Assembly (NCBI GenBank): GCA_003285105.1
Contig: CP030158.1
Coordinates: forward strand, 787,447 to 851,446
Reading direction: 5' to 3'
Source: Roseithermus sacchariphilus
GTDB taxonomy: Bacteria; Bacteroidota; Rhodothermia; Rhodothermales; MEBIC09517
Length of the DNA: 64,000 nucleotides
The notes under the pieces were generated by a model that searched no databases, was not told the origin of the DNA, and saw nothing but the letters and a program-made list of their open reading frames with translations. Numbering within the stretch: the first letter of the stretch is position 1; each line of letters starts with the position of its first letter. Below are positions 34,467 to 43,295 of this stretch, in pieces. The translations under genes were made by a program, and so were the position numbers.

Positions 34467-35489
34467 ATGAACCTGAAAACGCTGCGGGTCTGTGCTCTTC
34501 CGTGCCTGGCAGGCATGCCGGGGCTGCTCACCGCCTTGGCCTTGGTCCTGCTGCTCGCCGGCGGGTGTGACAGCACGGAGCCGGAGCCCCCGCCCTGGAT
34601 CCACACACCGGGACCCGTCGCCCCGGTCGCCTTCGCCCATCCTGCCTGGCATCCCGGCGGGCGCTACATCGCCGCCGAGCACGGCGACAGCCTGGATGCC
34701 AACGGCGACGGACACCTCGATACCCTCTTCGGCGGGATCTGGCTGATCGACGTGCAGACAGGGCAGAAAAAACCGCTCGTAGCGGGCGATCTGCCGGCGT
34801 GGGCCCCGGATGGGAAGCGCCTGGCGCTGGTACGAGCGGCGCAGATCTACGTGGTTGACGTGCTGGATGTGGAGGCTGCACGGATCGACACAAGCAGCCT
34901 GCGCCCGTTGACGAGCGAGGGGCGCAATTTCTTTCCGGCCTGGAGTCCCGACGGAGCATGGATTGCCTATGACTCGGATGCGCAGGACCCGAGCGCGCCC
35001 TATGAGGTGTGGATCATGCGCAGCGACGGGTCAGAGAAGACGAACGTGAGCGGCTATAGCAGCCGGATGCCTCACTGGTCGGAGGATGGACAACGTTTGG
35101 TGCATAAGGCCTATCTGGGAATGGGAGCGTCTGAGATTGCGGTGATCGATACTGCCGGTGGAGAGATCGAGCGCCTGACGTTCGATACGAACATGGACGA
35201 CCATCCGAGCTTCTCGCCCAATGGCGAGCAGATCGCGTTCTGCTCACAGCCGCAGCAGGGGCTGCCAGCCATCTGGGTCATGAACCGCGACGGCACCCGG
35301 CCACGCAAGGTCTCGCCCGACACGGCATACCACTTCGACTGGAGCCCTGACGGCAAGCACCTCGTCTTCCTGTATCACCCGGGCTACAAACCCAACACGC
35401 TGGAGATCTACCCCGGCAGCGGCGAACTCTGGGTCATGAATACCGACGGCAGCGACCTGCGCCGGCTCACCTACACAACGATCAGATAG
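34467..35489 (+). CDS. PD40/TolB-like beta-propeller lipoprotein
   Basis: 340 residues. Lipoprotein signal with lipobox LLLAGGC (Cys ~ residue 35), then about six propeller repeats with the PD40 signature: PAWAPDGKRLALV, PAWSPDGAWIAYDS, PHWSEDGQRLVHKA, PSFSPNGEQIAFCS, FDWSPDGKHLVFLY, each followed by I/V-W-V/I-M..DG. Such TolB-like propellers bind proteins or glycans; no enzymatic role is indicated. First of three similar lipoproteins in this island (also 35526 and 41122). Confidence 0.8.
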   Translation: MNLKTLRVCALPCLAGMPGLLTALALVLLLAGGCDSTEPEPPPWIHTPGPVAPVAFAHPAWHPGGRYIAAEHGDSLDANGDGHLDTLFGGIWLIDVQTGQKKPLVAGDLPAWAPDGKRLALVRAAQIYVVDVLDVEAARIDTSSLRPLTSEGRNFFPAWSPDGAWIAYDSDAQDPSAPYEVWIMRSDGSEKTNVSGYSSRMPHWSEDGQRLVHKAYLGMGASEIAVIDTAGGEIERLTFDTNMDDHPSFSPNGEQIAFCSQPQQGLPAIWVMNRDGTRPRKVSPDTAYHFDWSPDGKHLVFLYHPGYKPNTLEIYPGSGELWVMNTDGSDLRRLTYTTIR

Positions 35490-35525
35490 CCCGAAGAAGG
35501 CTGGAGGATAGGCCGTGCCACCCTG

Positions 35526-36596
35526 ATGACAACGGCCCTCCCAGAGGGCGCCCCTTTGTACAAGCTCGATCCGCCAAGATCCCGAGTATCTCAAGCCAAC
35601 CTGAGCGAGCACGTGATAACACGGCCCATCTTCAGAATACCACACGCCGGATTACTGGCAGTAGGTTTGATGTTGCTCCTGGCCGCCTGCGACCTCTTCT
35701 CCTCTGAGCCAGACGAGGGGGGCGTGACACATGGCCCCGTACCCCCGGTCTTGCACGAGTTTCCCCGCTGGAGCCCGGACGGAACTGCTCTTCTGTATTA
35801 CGACACGGGTCTGGTCAGCTACAATCCCGACACCCACGCGACGATACACGACATCGACCGGAGAGGCATCTGGGTGATGAACCTGGAGACGGGGCAGCGG
35901 CGCAAGCTGGTCTCGGCCGGGTACGCCGACTGGTCTCCGGACGGCTCGGCCATTGTGTTTGAGGCCGGGCAGCTCTACACCGCTCGTCTCGCCGGAGAGG
36001 CGATCGATAGCACGTCCGTCACGCAGATCACGCCGGGAGGCCGCAACTTCTTCCCCGACTGGAGCCCGGATGGCCAGTGGATCGCGTATGACAATTCGTT
36101 GTGTGAGGGGCCAAAGACATGCGGGGTATGGTTGACCTCCGCAGGGGGGGGGCAGCATGAGCATCTTGCTGATTATGGCAGGATGCCGAGTTGGCATCCG
36201 TCAGAAAATGCTCTGATCTTCTTTACACGAGCCGTCACGTCTGCTGGAGAAGTACGGGGAGATAGCCTCTGGCGGCAAGAACTGGACACGAAGCGAATAC
36301 ACCTCATCAGCGCCGTTCTCGGGTTGGGCCGCACCAGCCGTTATCCCCGATACGCGCCAGACGGGAGCAGAATCGCCTTCCAATCGGACTGGCAGATATG
36401 GGTGATGGAGGCCGATGGGAGCCATAAGGAGCAGCTCACCTTCGACCAGGGCGGCATGCCCGACTGGTCCCCCGATGGGCAGCAGATCGTCTACATCGGC
36501 CCGCAGAATACGATCTGGGTGATGGACGCTGATGGGGCAAACAAAAAGCAGCTCACGTTCCGCCCAGATCATGCGGTCCGAACCACGGAACCCTAA
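35526..36596 (+). CDS. PD40/TolB-like beta-propeller lipoprotein (second paralogue)
   Basis: 356 residues from the first ATG; lipobox LMLLLAAC near residue 54. An in-frame GTG at 35613 would give a more usual signal length, so the true start is uncertain. Propeller blades: PRWSPDGTALLYYD, ADWSPDGSAIVFEA, PDWSPDGQWIAYDN, PRYAPDGSRIAFQS, PDWSPDGQQIVYIG. It is a clear paralogue of the gene 36 bp upstream, with the same INLETGQ-type blade linkers. GC content is visibly lower in its 3' half than in flanking core genes. Function unknown. Confidence 0.78.
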   Translation: MTTALPEGAPLYKLDPPRSRVSQANLSEHVITRPIFRIPHAGLLAVGLMLLLAACDLFSSEPDEGGVTHGPVPPVLHEFPRWSPDGTALLYYDTGLVSYNPDTHATIHDIDRRGIWVMNLETGQRRKLVSAGYADWSPDGSAIVFEAGQLYTARLAGEAIDSTSVTQITPGGRNFFPDWSPDGQWIAYDNSLCEGPKTCGVWLTSAGGGQHEHLADYGRMPSWHPSENALIFFTRAVTSAGEVRGDSLWRQELDTKRIHLISAVLGLGRTSRYPRYAPDGSRIAFQSDWQIWVMEADGSHKEQLTFDQGGMPDWSPDGQQIVYIGPQNTIWVMDADGANKKQLTFRPDHAVRTTEP

Positions 36597-36792
36597 CGCT
36601 AAACGTCAGGGAGGAACGGCCATGCACGATCCCTAGCCCACGAAAAGGCCCCACGAGGGAGCCTGCACCATTGCATAGACGATCCGCCTAGATCTACTAC
36701 ACCACGGGAAGCACTCCGCCGGTAGGGCCTCGTGCACTCTATCGACGGCAACTCCCGATTGTTCCATACTTACCTGAAAGGGAGGTTTTGCC

Positions 36793-38086
36793 ATGAAGCG
36801 ATTCATGCATATGTCCACGTTGTTACTGTTGGTCCTTGCTACGCCTACCTCGGTTCATGCTCAAGCTATTCCAACGCCGGAAGCCATTGAGCGAGAAATC
36901 ATCATCCAGTTCAGCCCGGGAACCCTGTCACTCCCGCCCGGACGCACCCAGGCCCGTCTGGAGGAGGTTTCATTCCAGGTACCCACCCTTCGAAGCGTGC
37001 TGCAACTATACAACACTGACACTATAGCCAAGGCATTTCCGGCCTTTAAACCTGCCGACACGCTGGGCGTCTCCAGGAGGGGGGAAGCCGTTAAATTGTC
37101 CGATCTCTCCGAGGTGTACAAGATCACGCTGGCATCGGATCAGAGCGTTGGCGATGCAGTGATCCGTGCCCTGGAGCAACTCCCCGGTGTGTTATTTGCG
37201 GAGCCTAATGGACGGGCTGTTTCGCAAGTGGTTTACCCGAACGATCCCTATTTCGACAACCCGTCCAGTTCTGGGTCCGGTGGTAATCAGTGGAATCTGC
37301 TGAATACGGGACAAAGTGGTGGGACCGCTGACGCGGATATCGATGCACCGGAGGCATGGGATATCACAAAAGGAAGCGCAAATACAGTAATAGGGGTCAT
37401 TGAGGTGAGTGGCGGTGTACGGTCGGGCCACCCTGATTTAAGCGGGAAGGTCAGTGGCGATGCCGCCTACAGCGATCACGGTACGCATGTAGCAGGCATC
37501 GCAGCCGCGAAGACCAACAACAACACCGGAATCGCGGGCGTGGACTGGAACGCTCAAATCGTCAGTCAACAGATAGGAGATGACCCTTCGACTTACAGCG
37601 CCATTATGGACGCAGTGCAGACCTACGACTCTGATATCCTGAACAACAGTTGGGTTACATGTGTCGCGGGAACATGCCTTGATCCAGTACCACAACCCCG
37701 CTATTCGACCCTGGTCCGCCGCGCCTTTGCCAATGCTTACAAGCTCAACGTTGTGTCTACAGCGGCGATGGGTAACTATAATACGACGAACACGTACTAT
37801 CCGGCTGGTTTTGGACAGGGCATCATCGCCGTCGGTGCGACGAACAGAAATGATTCGCGCTGGGTGTCGAGCAGTTCAAGCGGGTCGAACAAAGGAAACC
37901 ACATAGATGTCGGCGCACCGGGTCAAGACATCTACAGTACCGTAGTCGGTGGCTACGGCTGGAATACGGGTACCTCAATGGCCACGCCCCACGTCTCTGG
38001 AATTGCCGGACTCATGCTGGCCGTCAATCCTAACCTCTACAATGATGACATCGAACAGATTATCCGGATGAGTGCGGATAAAGTTA
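36793..38086 (+). pseudogene. Subtilase (peptidase S8), 5' part, interrupted by IS630
   Basis: Good ribosome binding site (GGGAGG, 9 bases before ATG). Signal peptide (LLLLVLATPTSVHA), an inhibitor-like propeptide (EREIIIQFSPG ... LPGVLFAEPNGRAV), then the S8 catalytic domain. His229 lies in SDHGTHVAGI, the oxyanion Asn in DILNNSWV, and Ser395 in GTSMATPHVSG. The normal catalytic Asp is replaced by Glu204 (VIGVIEVSGGVRSGHPDL) with two extra residues before HPD. The frame is cut at 38086 by the IS element, after which it reads two alien codons and stops. Joining base 38086 to 39127 restores a continuous 793-codon gene. Catalytic domain is nearly complete, so the truncated product might still fold, but it lacks its sorting domain. 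Confidence 0.9.
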
Positions 38087-39124
38087 TAGCGTAGGTCAAT
38101 AATGTTGAGGCAGGAAGCCGCAGTGCTGGAACCATCCCGCGGCATCCGCCGCCGTCACCTGCTCGGTGGCATACTCCACGGCCTCCAGCAGCGCTTCCGC
38201 CGTGTCCGCACAGGCCTTCTTGATCAGATGCTTCAACTTCGACCACAGCAGTTCGATCGGATTGAACTCCGGACTGTAGCGCGGCAGCGGCCGGACGCAG
38301 GCGCCCCGCGCCTCGATCTGTTCGACCAGGTCCGGTGCCTCGTGGATGCGCGCGTTGTCCCACAGCACGATGTCGCCCGGCTTGAGTACCGGCAGCAGGT
38401 GCTGCTGGATGAACCCGCGGAAGTGCCAGCGCCGCACCGTGCCGGTATGCATGGCCACCGTGCCGGCTCCATCAAAGCCCAGCCAGCCCAGCAAGCTGAC
38501 GCGTTTTCCCTGCCGCAGCGGGGCCTGACAGACCAGGCGCTCGCCCCGAGGCGCATAGCCGTAGGCCAGGCGCATGCCCTGGATGACTCCGCTTTCATCA
38601 ACGGCTTTGATCCTGGTCGCATCGACCGTACCGAGCCAGTCGCGGAAGGCGGCCCGCTCGGCTACGACGTCGGGGCGCTGTTGCTGCGCGGCCTGCATCG
38701 TCTTTTTTTTCGCGTCAGGCCCAGTCGCGCCCGGACCCGGCCCATCGTGCGGCGGCTGACCCGACGCCCGGTGTGCTCGGTGAAGCGCTGGGCCAGTTCA
38801 TCCTGTGTCAGGTCGGGCTGGGCCTCAATCCAGGAGCGGACGAGGGCCTCGTCGGCCTCAGTTAGCAGCCGTCGGGACCCGCCGGGTTTTTTCGGCTCGA
38901 GCGAGCCGCTCTGCCGGGCCTGGCGAATGACGCGGTCGACGGAAGCCTTGCCGACGGCAAAGCGCTGGGCCAGGTCGGCCCGGGAGCCTTCGCCGCGCTC
39001 ATAGGCACGGGCGATGCGCCACCGTAGATCGGTGGAAAGGGGAGCGGGCATCAGAGTAGCCAGAGCAAAAGGAATGGATACAGAGTCAGACTGAAGATAA
39101 CATCAACCGCGATGACCTACGCTA
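38087..39124. mobile_element. IS630-family insertion sequence, copy 1 (1,038 bp)
   Basis: Terminal inverted repeats TAGCGTAGGTCA (38087-38098) and TGACCTACGCTA (39113-39124). A TA dinucleotide flanks each side (38085-38086 and 39125-39126), the target duplication typical of IS630/Tc1 elements. Removing the element plus one TA restores the frame of the interrupted subtilase. A second, decayed copy lies at 42241-43295. Confidence 0.93.
38096..39051 (-). CDS. IS630-family transposase, two frames joined by -1 frameshift
   Basis: The first frame (39051-38662, 129 aa) carries two helix-turn-helix units (DLAQRFAVGKASVDRVIRQA, DELAQRFTEHTGRRVSRRTM). The second (to 38096) carries the DDE catalytic core: Asp in KAVDESG, Asp in IVLWDNARIH, Glu in FNPIELLWSKLK. 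The frames overlap at a run of eight A (complement of 38703-38710) that forms the slippery heptamer A-AAA-AAG, so -1 slippage would yield a ~318-residue transposase, normal for the family. No stop or deletion was seen besides this, so copy 1 may be active. Confidence 0.85.
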
Positions 39125-39126
39125 TA

Positions 39127-40214
39127 CTGCGATGAATGGGCAGAATTTTACGAATGAGTATGGTTACGGCCGCGTGAATGCGCGGAAGGCGTTGGATCTA
39201 CTGCGGTCCCCGTACGCCGTCGCGCACTACACCGCCACCGGCGGCAGCATCGTTAGCTCCACAGGAACCTACACCACGGTGATCTATGACGCGCCCGGGC
39301 TCGCCTCTGCAGTCTACATCGTGAAGCGTCACGAGGTCCGCCGAACCGTCAGCTTTCCATCCAATCAGAGTGTGAGCGTGTGGGGACGTGGAGCAGCGAG
39401 CAAAGGCTGGAACATCGAATCGCCGAACTTCTCCTTGCCCTGGGTTGGCGTGGTGCCCGGAACGGTGACGTCCACCGGTGCTACCCTGCGCACCTATGTG
39501 TATCAGGTGTGGGACGAAGTCGGGCATTATAAAGGCTACTATCCGGCGACGGCCAGTAACGCCATCTTTGCCTACACCGTGCATGGGATTCCGGATCCCC
39601 TGCCGGATCCGCCCCCTGCCCCGACGAACCTGACCGTCACCGGCACCACCGGCCAACATCCCTACCTCACCTGGACCGCCAGCAGCGGCGCCACCGGCTA
39701 CAAGGTCTACCGCTGCGCCAACACCTACTACACCTGCTCCTCCTTCTTCCAGATCGGATCCACGACGAGCACCTCCTTCACCGACACCGGCAAGATCATT
39801 GGCAGCGGCTGCCTCGGCGGTGGCGACGAGATCACCCAGTACTACGTCAAGGCCTACAACACCGGCGGCGACTCGAACCCGTCGAACACGGCCGCCACGT
39901 GCACCGATCCCAGCAAACGCAGCGTGGCGACCGACGCGCCGGACGTGCCGGCGACCTTCGCCCTGCACGCAGCCTACCCCAACCCGTTCAACCCCGCCAC
40001 CGAGATCCGCTTCGACCTGCCCGAGGCCGTGCCGGTGACGCTCGTCGTCTACGACGCGACCGGGCGCGAGGTGGCGCGGCTGGTCGACGGCCCGCTGGCA
40101 GCCGCCACGCACGCGGTCACCTTCGATGCCACCGACCTGCCCAGCGGCGTCTACCTCGTCCGGCTCGCGGCCGGCCCCTTTGCGCAGACGAGGCGCGTGG
40201 TGCTGTTGAAATAG
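39127..40214 (+). pseudogene. Subtilase (peptidase S8), 3' part with type IX sorting domain
   Basis: Downstream fragment of the gene broken by the IS630 copy. It begins with the end of the S8 domain (TAMNGQNFTNEYGYGRVNARKALDLL), then a beta-rich module (~100 residues), a fibronectin type III-like domain (APTNLTVTGTTGQHPYLTWT) and a C-terminal type IX sorting domain (FALHAAYPNPFNPATEIRFD ... TRRVVLLK). An ATG at 39132 could in principle start a fragment, but there is no signal peptide. The intact protein would have been a secreted, surface-sorted protease. Confidence 0.88.
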
Positions 40215-40436
40215 ATGGGTGACAGAGACGGGCGGCGCCTCACCGTGCAGCGAGCCGAGGCGCACAGCCGAGGCATCGGCCGGCGGCGGCGGTACCCCGC
40301 GATGCGTATCTTCGAGCACGCCCCCGGTGTGGAGCCATCGGCTCGAAGGCCAACGACGCCGCGGTGGCCCACGCGGCGGTGCGGATGAAGGAAGCCCTCG
40401 AAAAGATCCGCGAGCAGGTCCAGAACGTCGAATAGG
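40215..40436. other. Gap with a possible gene remnant
   Basis: The end of this stretch (about 40341-40435) reads GAIGSKANDAAVAHAAVRMK followed by EALEKIREQVQNVE and a stop. This helical, protein-like tail has no start upstream. It may be the 3' remnant of an unrelated gene; the family was not recognised. Confidence 0.3.
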
Positions 40437-40437
40437 G

Positions 40438-40858
40438 TCAGCCGTCAGCGGTCAGCGGTCAGCCGTCAGCCGTCAGCTATCAGCCCGGAGCCCACGGCCC
40501 ACAGCCCGGAGCCCACGGCCCACAGCCCGGAGCCCACGGCCCACAGCCCGGAGCCCACGGCCCGGAGCCCACGGCCCACAGCCCGGAGCCCACGGCCCAC
40601 AGCCCGGAGCCCACGGCCCACAGCCCGGAGCCCACGGCCCACAGCCCGTAGCCCACAGCCCGGCTCACCGCCGAAAACTACTGACCGCTGAAAGCTGACG
40701 GCTGAAAGCTGACGGCTCGTACGTGTTTTCCTGACAGGCCATCGCGCCTCCTTCCTGACAGGCGGCTGCGCCTGCTCTTGCGTCAGGCTAACCCTGCGTT
40801 GCCTATCCTGGCATCAGGTCGCGTCAGGGCACGTCCACCTTACCACCTGCGAACGCCT
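40438..40858. repeat. Satellite module: inverted 7-bp arms, ~180 bp of 21-bp satellite, shared leader
   Basis: Left arm of CAGCGGT/CAGCCGT words (40438-40480), a satellite of about 8-9 units (40482-40662) whose 21-bp unit is three 7-bp words CCCGGAG-CCCACGG-CCCACAG, right arm of GCTGACC/GCTGACG words (40681-40710), then the leader also found at 34247-34446. The period of 21 leaves all six frames open and creates false proline-rich ORFs. There is no gene between 40436 and 41121. Confidence 0.88.
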
Positions 40859-41121
40859 ATGGGAGCAGGGCCGGTCCGTACCGTCCCCCCTTGTAGGAAG
40901 GACGTGCCCGCCGGGAGGGGCTATCCCTCGACGGCTCGTCACCTCCGGCGCGTTGCTTTCTGAACGGCCCGTTTGTTCCACTGCGGAGGTGATCGGTCGT
41001 TTTTCGCAAGTCTATCCTAACGCATTTATGCCACTTAGGGTCCATCGTCCTAACGGCAGTACACAAGTGGTCCGATCACAGCCACTCGACACCGTTCTCC
41101 AGCAAGCTACCTTCATCTTCT

Positions 41122-42207
41122 ATGCATCATCCTATGATGACGCGCTTTCCCAGAGGGCTCCTATGCCCAGTCAATGGATCCGCCTTCATTTTTTTAGCGG
41201 TCATCCTGAGCTTGTGCTCCTGTAGTGCGGTGGGCGGCGGCGAAGGAGAAAACCCCATCAATGAGGACATTGTCCTGGTCAAAGACTGCTGCCGGGGAGC
41301 CGAGCTGAAAATCGGTGAGTACATGTTCGCGGCCTGGTCGGAGCGTGGCATCTACACGACGCTGCCGCTGCGCCTGGTCACGCTCGACGAGGACCTGAAT
41401 GCACGACGCGACACGATCCTCATCCATGAGGGTAATTGGCACTACGTGCATCCCAACCGGAGCGGGGACCGACTGCTGTTGGTCAAGTCAAACTTCTTTG
41501 GCGTTTCGGTGGGGGCGCTCTACGAGTACAACGTGCCTTTGGGCACGCTTCGCCTGCTGCGCGACAGCACCGTCAATGTCTCCAGCGCCGTCTACTGGCC
41601 CGGCGATGAGGATCGGCTCGTCTACTACAGCTACGGGCAGATGCAAGGCACCACCCCCCTGGGAGAGGGGGCCGGTTACTACGTGCTCGACTTGACGACC
41701 GGGGCGGACAGCCTGCTCGTCGGTCATCTCTCTTCGGGGGGCCTGCGCGAGATGGTCAACGGCTTCGACCTCTCGCCGGACGGGCGGACGCTGCTCTACC
41801 CCAACGTACGCGCGCCGCGAACGGGCTTCCTGCCCCCGCAGGCCGTCGCGTATGATCTGGAGACGGGCAACCTAGACACGTTGGCCGTCTCGTTCGATCA
41901 GTCCTGGGTACGCATCGGACTGTGGCTACGCTACAGCCCGAACGGCCGGCAGATCCTCTACTGCAGCTACCCCACGGGAGCCACCGGTCATATTACAAAC
42001 GATGACAGCCAGGTGGGCCTCATCGACCGGGCGACGCTGGCGAGACGGATCCTCGACGTGAATACCACGCCGGGTGGGCGCTCCGTGCAGTTGGCGCCGA
42101 CGTGGAGTCCCTCTGGGCGGCACATCGCTTACGGCAGCAGCAAGTTGTTCGAGCACGAGGGGGCCAAGGGGCGCTACTCCCTCTACATCCTCAAAGACGT
42201 ACGGTGA
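41122..42207 (+). CDS. Beta-propeller-like lipoprotein (third paralogue group)
   Basis: 361 residues with a lipoprotein signal (AFIFLAVILSLCSC, Cys ~ residue 34). Propeller-like repeats are less regular than in the two other lipoproteins of the island, but PD40-like words occur: FDLSPDGRTLLYPN, LRYSPNGRQILYCS, PTWSPSGRHIAYGS. It follows a leader almost identical to the one before 34467. An internal ATG (MMTRF at 41134) is an alternative start. It lies 33 bp before IS630 copy 2. Function unknown; likely outer-membrane or periplasmic. Confidence 0.72.
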   Translation: MHHPMMTRFPRGLLCPVNGSAFIFLAVILSLCSCSAVGGGEGENPINEDIVLVKDCCRGAELKIGEYMFAAWSERGIYTTLPLRLVTLDEDLNARRDTILIHEGNWHYVHPNRSGDRLLLVKSNFFGVSVGALYEYNVPLGTLRLLRDSTVNVSSAVYWPGDEDRLVYYSYGQMQGTTPLGEGAGYYVLDLTTGADSLLVGHLSSGGLREMVNGFDLSPDGRTLLYPNVRAPRTGFLPPQAVAYDLETGNLDTLAVSFDQSWVRIGLWLRYSPNGRQILYCSYPTGATGHITNDDSQVGLIDRATLARRILDVNTTPGGRSVQLAPTWSPSGRHIAYGSSKLFEHEGAKGRYSLYILKDVR

Positions 42208-42240
42208 AACAACACTTCGAGCAGGTTTGATGCCGAGGTA

Positions 42241-43295
42241 TAGCGCAGGTCAATAATGTTGAGGCAGGAAGCCGCAGTGCTGGAACCATCCCGCGGCATC
42301 CGCCGCCGTCACCTGCTCGGTGGCATACTCCACGGCCTCCAGCAGCGCTTCCGCCGTGTCCGCACAGGCCTTCTTGATCAGATGCTTCAACTTCGACCAC
42401 AGCAGTTCGATCGGATTGAACTCCGGACTGTAGCGCGGCAGCGGCCGGACGCAGGCGCCCCGCGCCTCGATCTGTTCGACCAGGTCCGGTGCCTCGTGGA
42501 TGCGCGCGTTGTCCCACAGCACGATGTCGCCCGGCTTGAGTACCGGCAGCAGGTGCTGCTGGATGAACCCGCGGAAGTGCCAGCGCCGCACCGTGCCGGT
42601 ATGCATGGCCACCGTGCCGGCTCCATCAAAGCCCAGCCAGCCCAGCAAGCTGACGCGTTTTCCCTGCCGCAGCGGGGCCTGACAGACCAGGCGCTCGCCC
42701 CGAGGCGCATAGCCGTAGGCCAGGCGCATGCCCTGGATGACTCCGCTTTCATCAACGGCTTTGATCCTGGTCGCATCGACCGTACCGAGCCAGTCGCGGA
42801 AGGCGGCCCGCTCGGCTACGACGTCGGGGCGCTGTAAAGGCCGTGTTACACGGCCAACGCGGCCTGCATCGTCTTTTTTTTCGCGTCAGGCCCAGTCGCG
42901 CCCGGACCCGGCCCATCGTGCGGCGGCTGACCCGACGCCCGGTGTGCTCGGTGAAGCGCTGGGCCAGTTCATCCTGTGTCAGGTCGGGCTGGGCCTCAAT
43001 CCAGGAGCGGACGAGGGCCTCGTCGGCCTCAGTTAGCAGCCGTCGGGACCCGCCGGGTTTTTTCGGCTCGAGCGAGCCGCTCTGCCGGGCCTGGCGAATG
43101 ACGCGGTCGACGGAAGCCTTGCCGACGGCAAAGCGCTGGGCCAGGTCGGCCCGGGAGCCTTCGCCGCGCTCATAGGCACGGGCGATGCGCCACCGTAGAT
43201 CGGTGGAAAGGGGAGCGGGCATCAGAGTAGCCAGAGCAAAAGGAATGGATACAGAGTCAGACTGAAGATAACATCAACCGCGATGACCTACGCTA
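42241..43295. mobile_element. IS630-family insertion sequence, copy 2 (1,055 bp), decayed
   Basis: Same element as 38087-39124, nearly identical throughout. Left end TAGCGCAGGTCA has one mismatch to copy 1; right end TGACCTACGCTA is intact. TA flanks it (42239-42240 and 43296-43297). Relative to copy 1 it carries a net +17 bp near 42836, where GGCCGTGT-T-ACACGGCC forms a perfect small hairpin. It abuts, and probably inserted into, the left end of the IS256 element. Confidence 0.92.
42250..43222 (-). pseudogene. IS630 transposase of copy 2, inactivated
   Basis: The first frame (43222-42752) and second frame (to 42250) match the intact copy, but the hairpin-forming insertion near 42836 puts a TAA eight codons into the second frame (MQAALAV then stop) and shifts the rest. 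The DDE motif is therefore not reachable by normal frameshifting. Internal start at 42729 gives only a partial domain. Confidence 0.88.

Noticed and set aside
36597..36792. Short ORFs between the second lipoprotein and the subtilase
   Set aside because: No length, composition or start signal supports them; the segment most likely holds the subtilase promoter.
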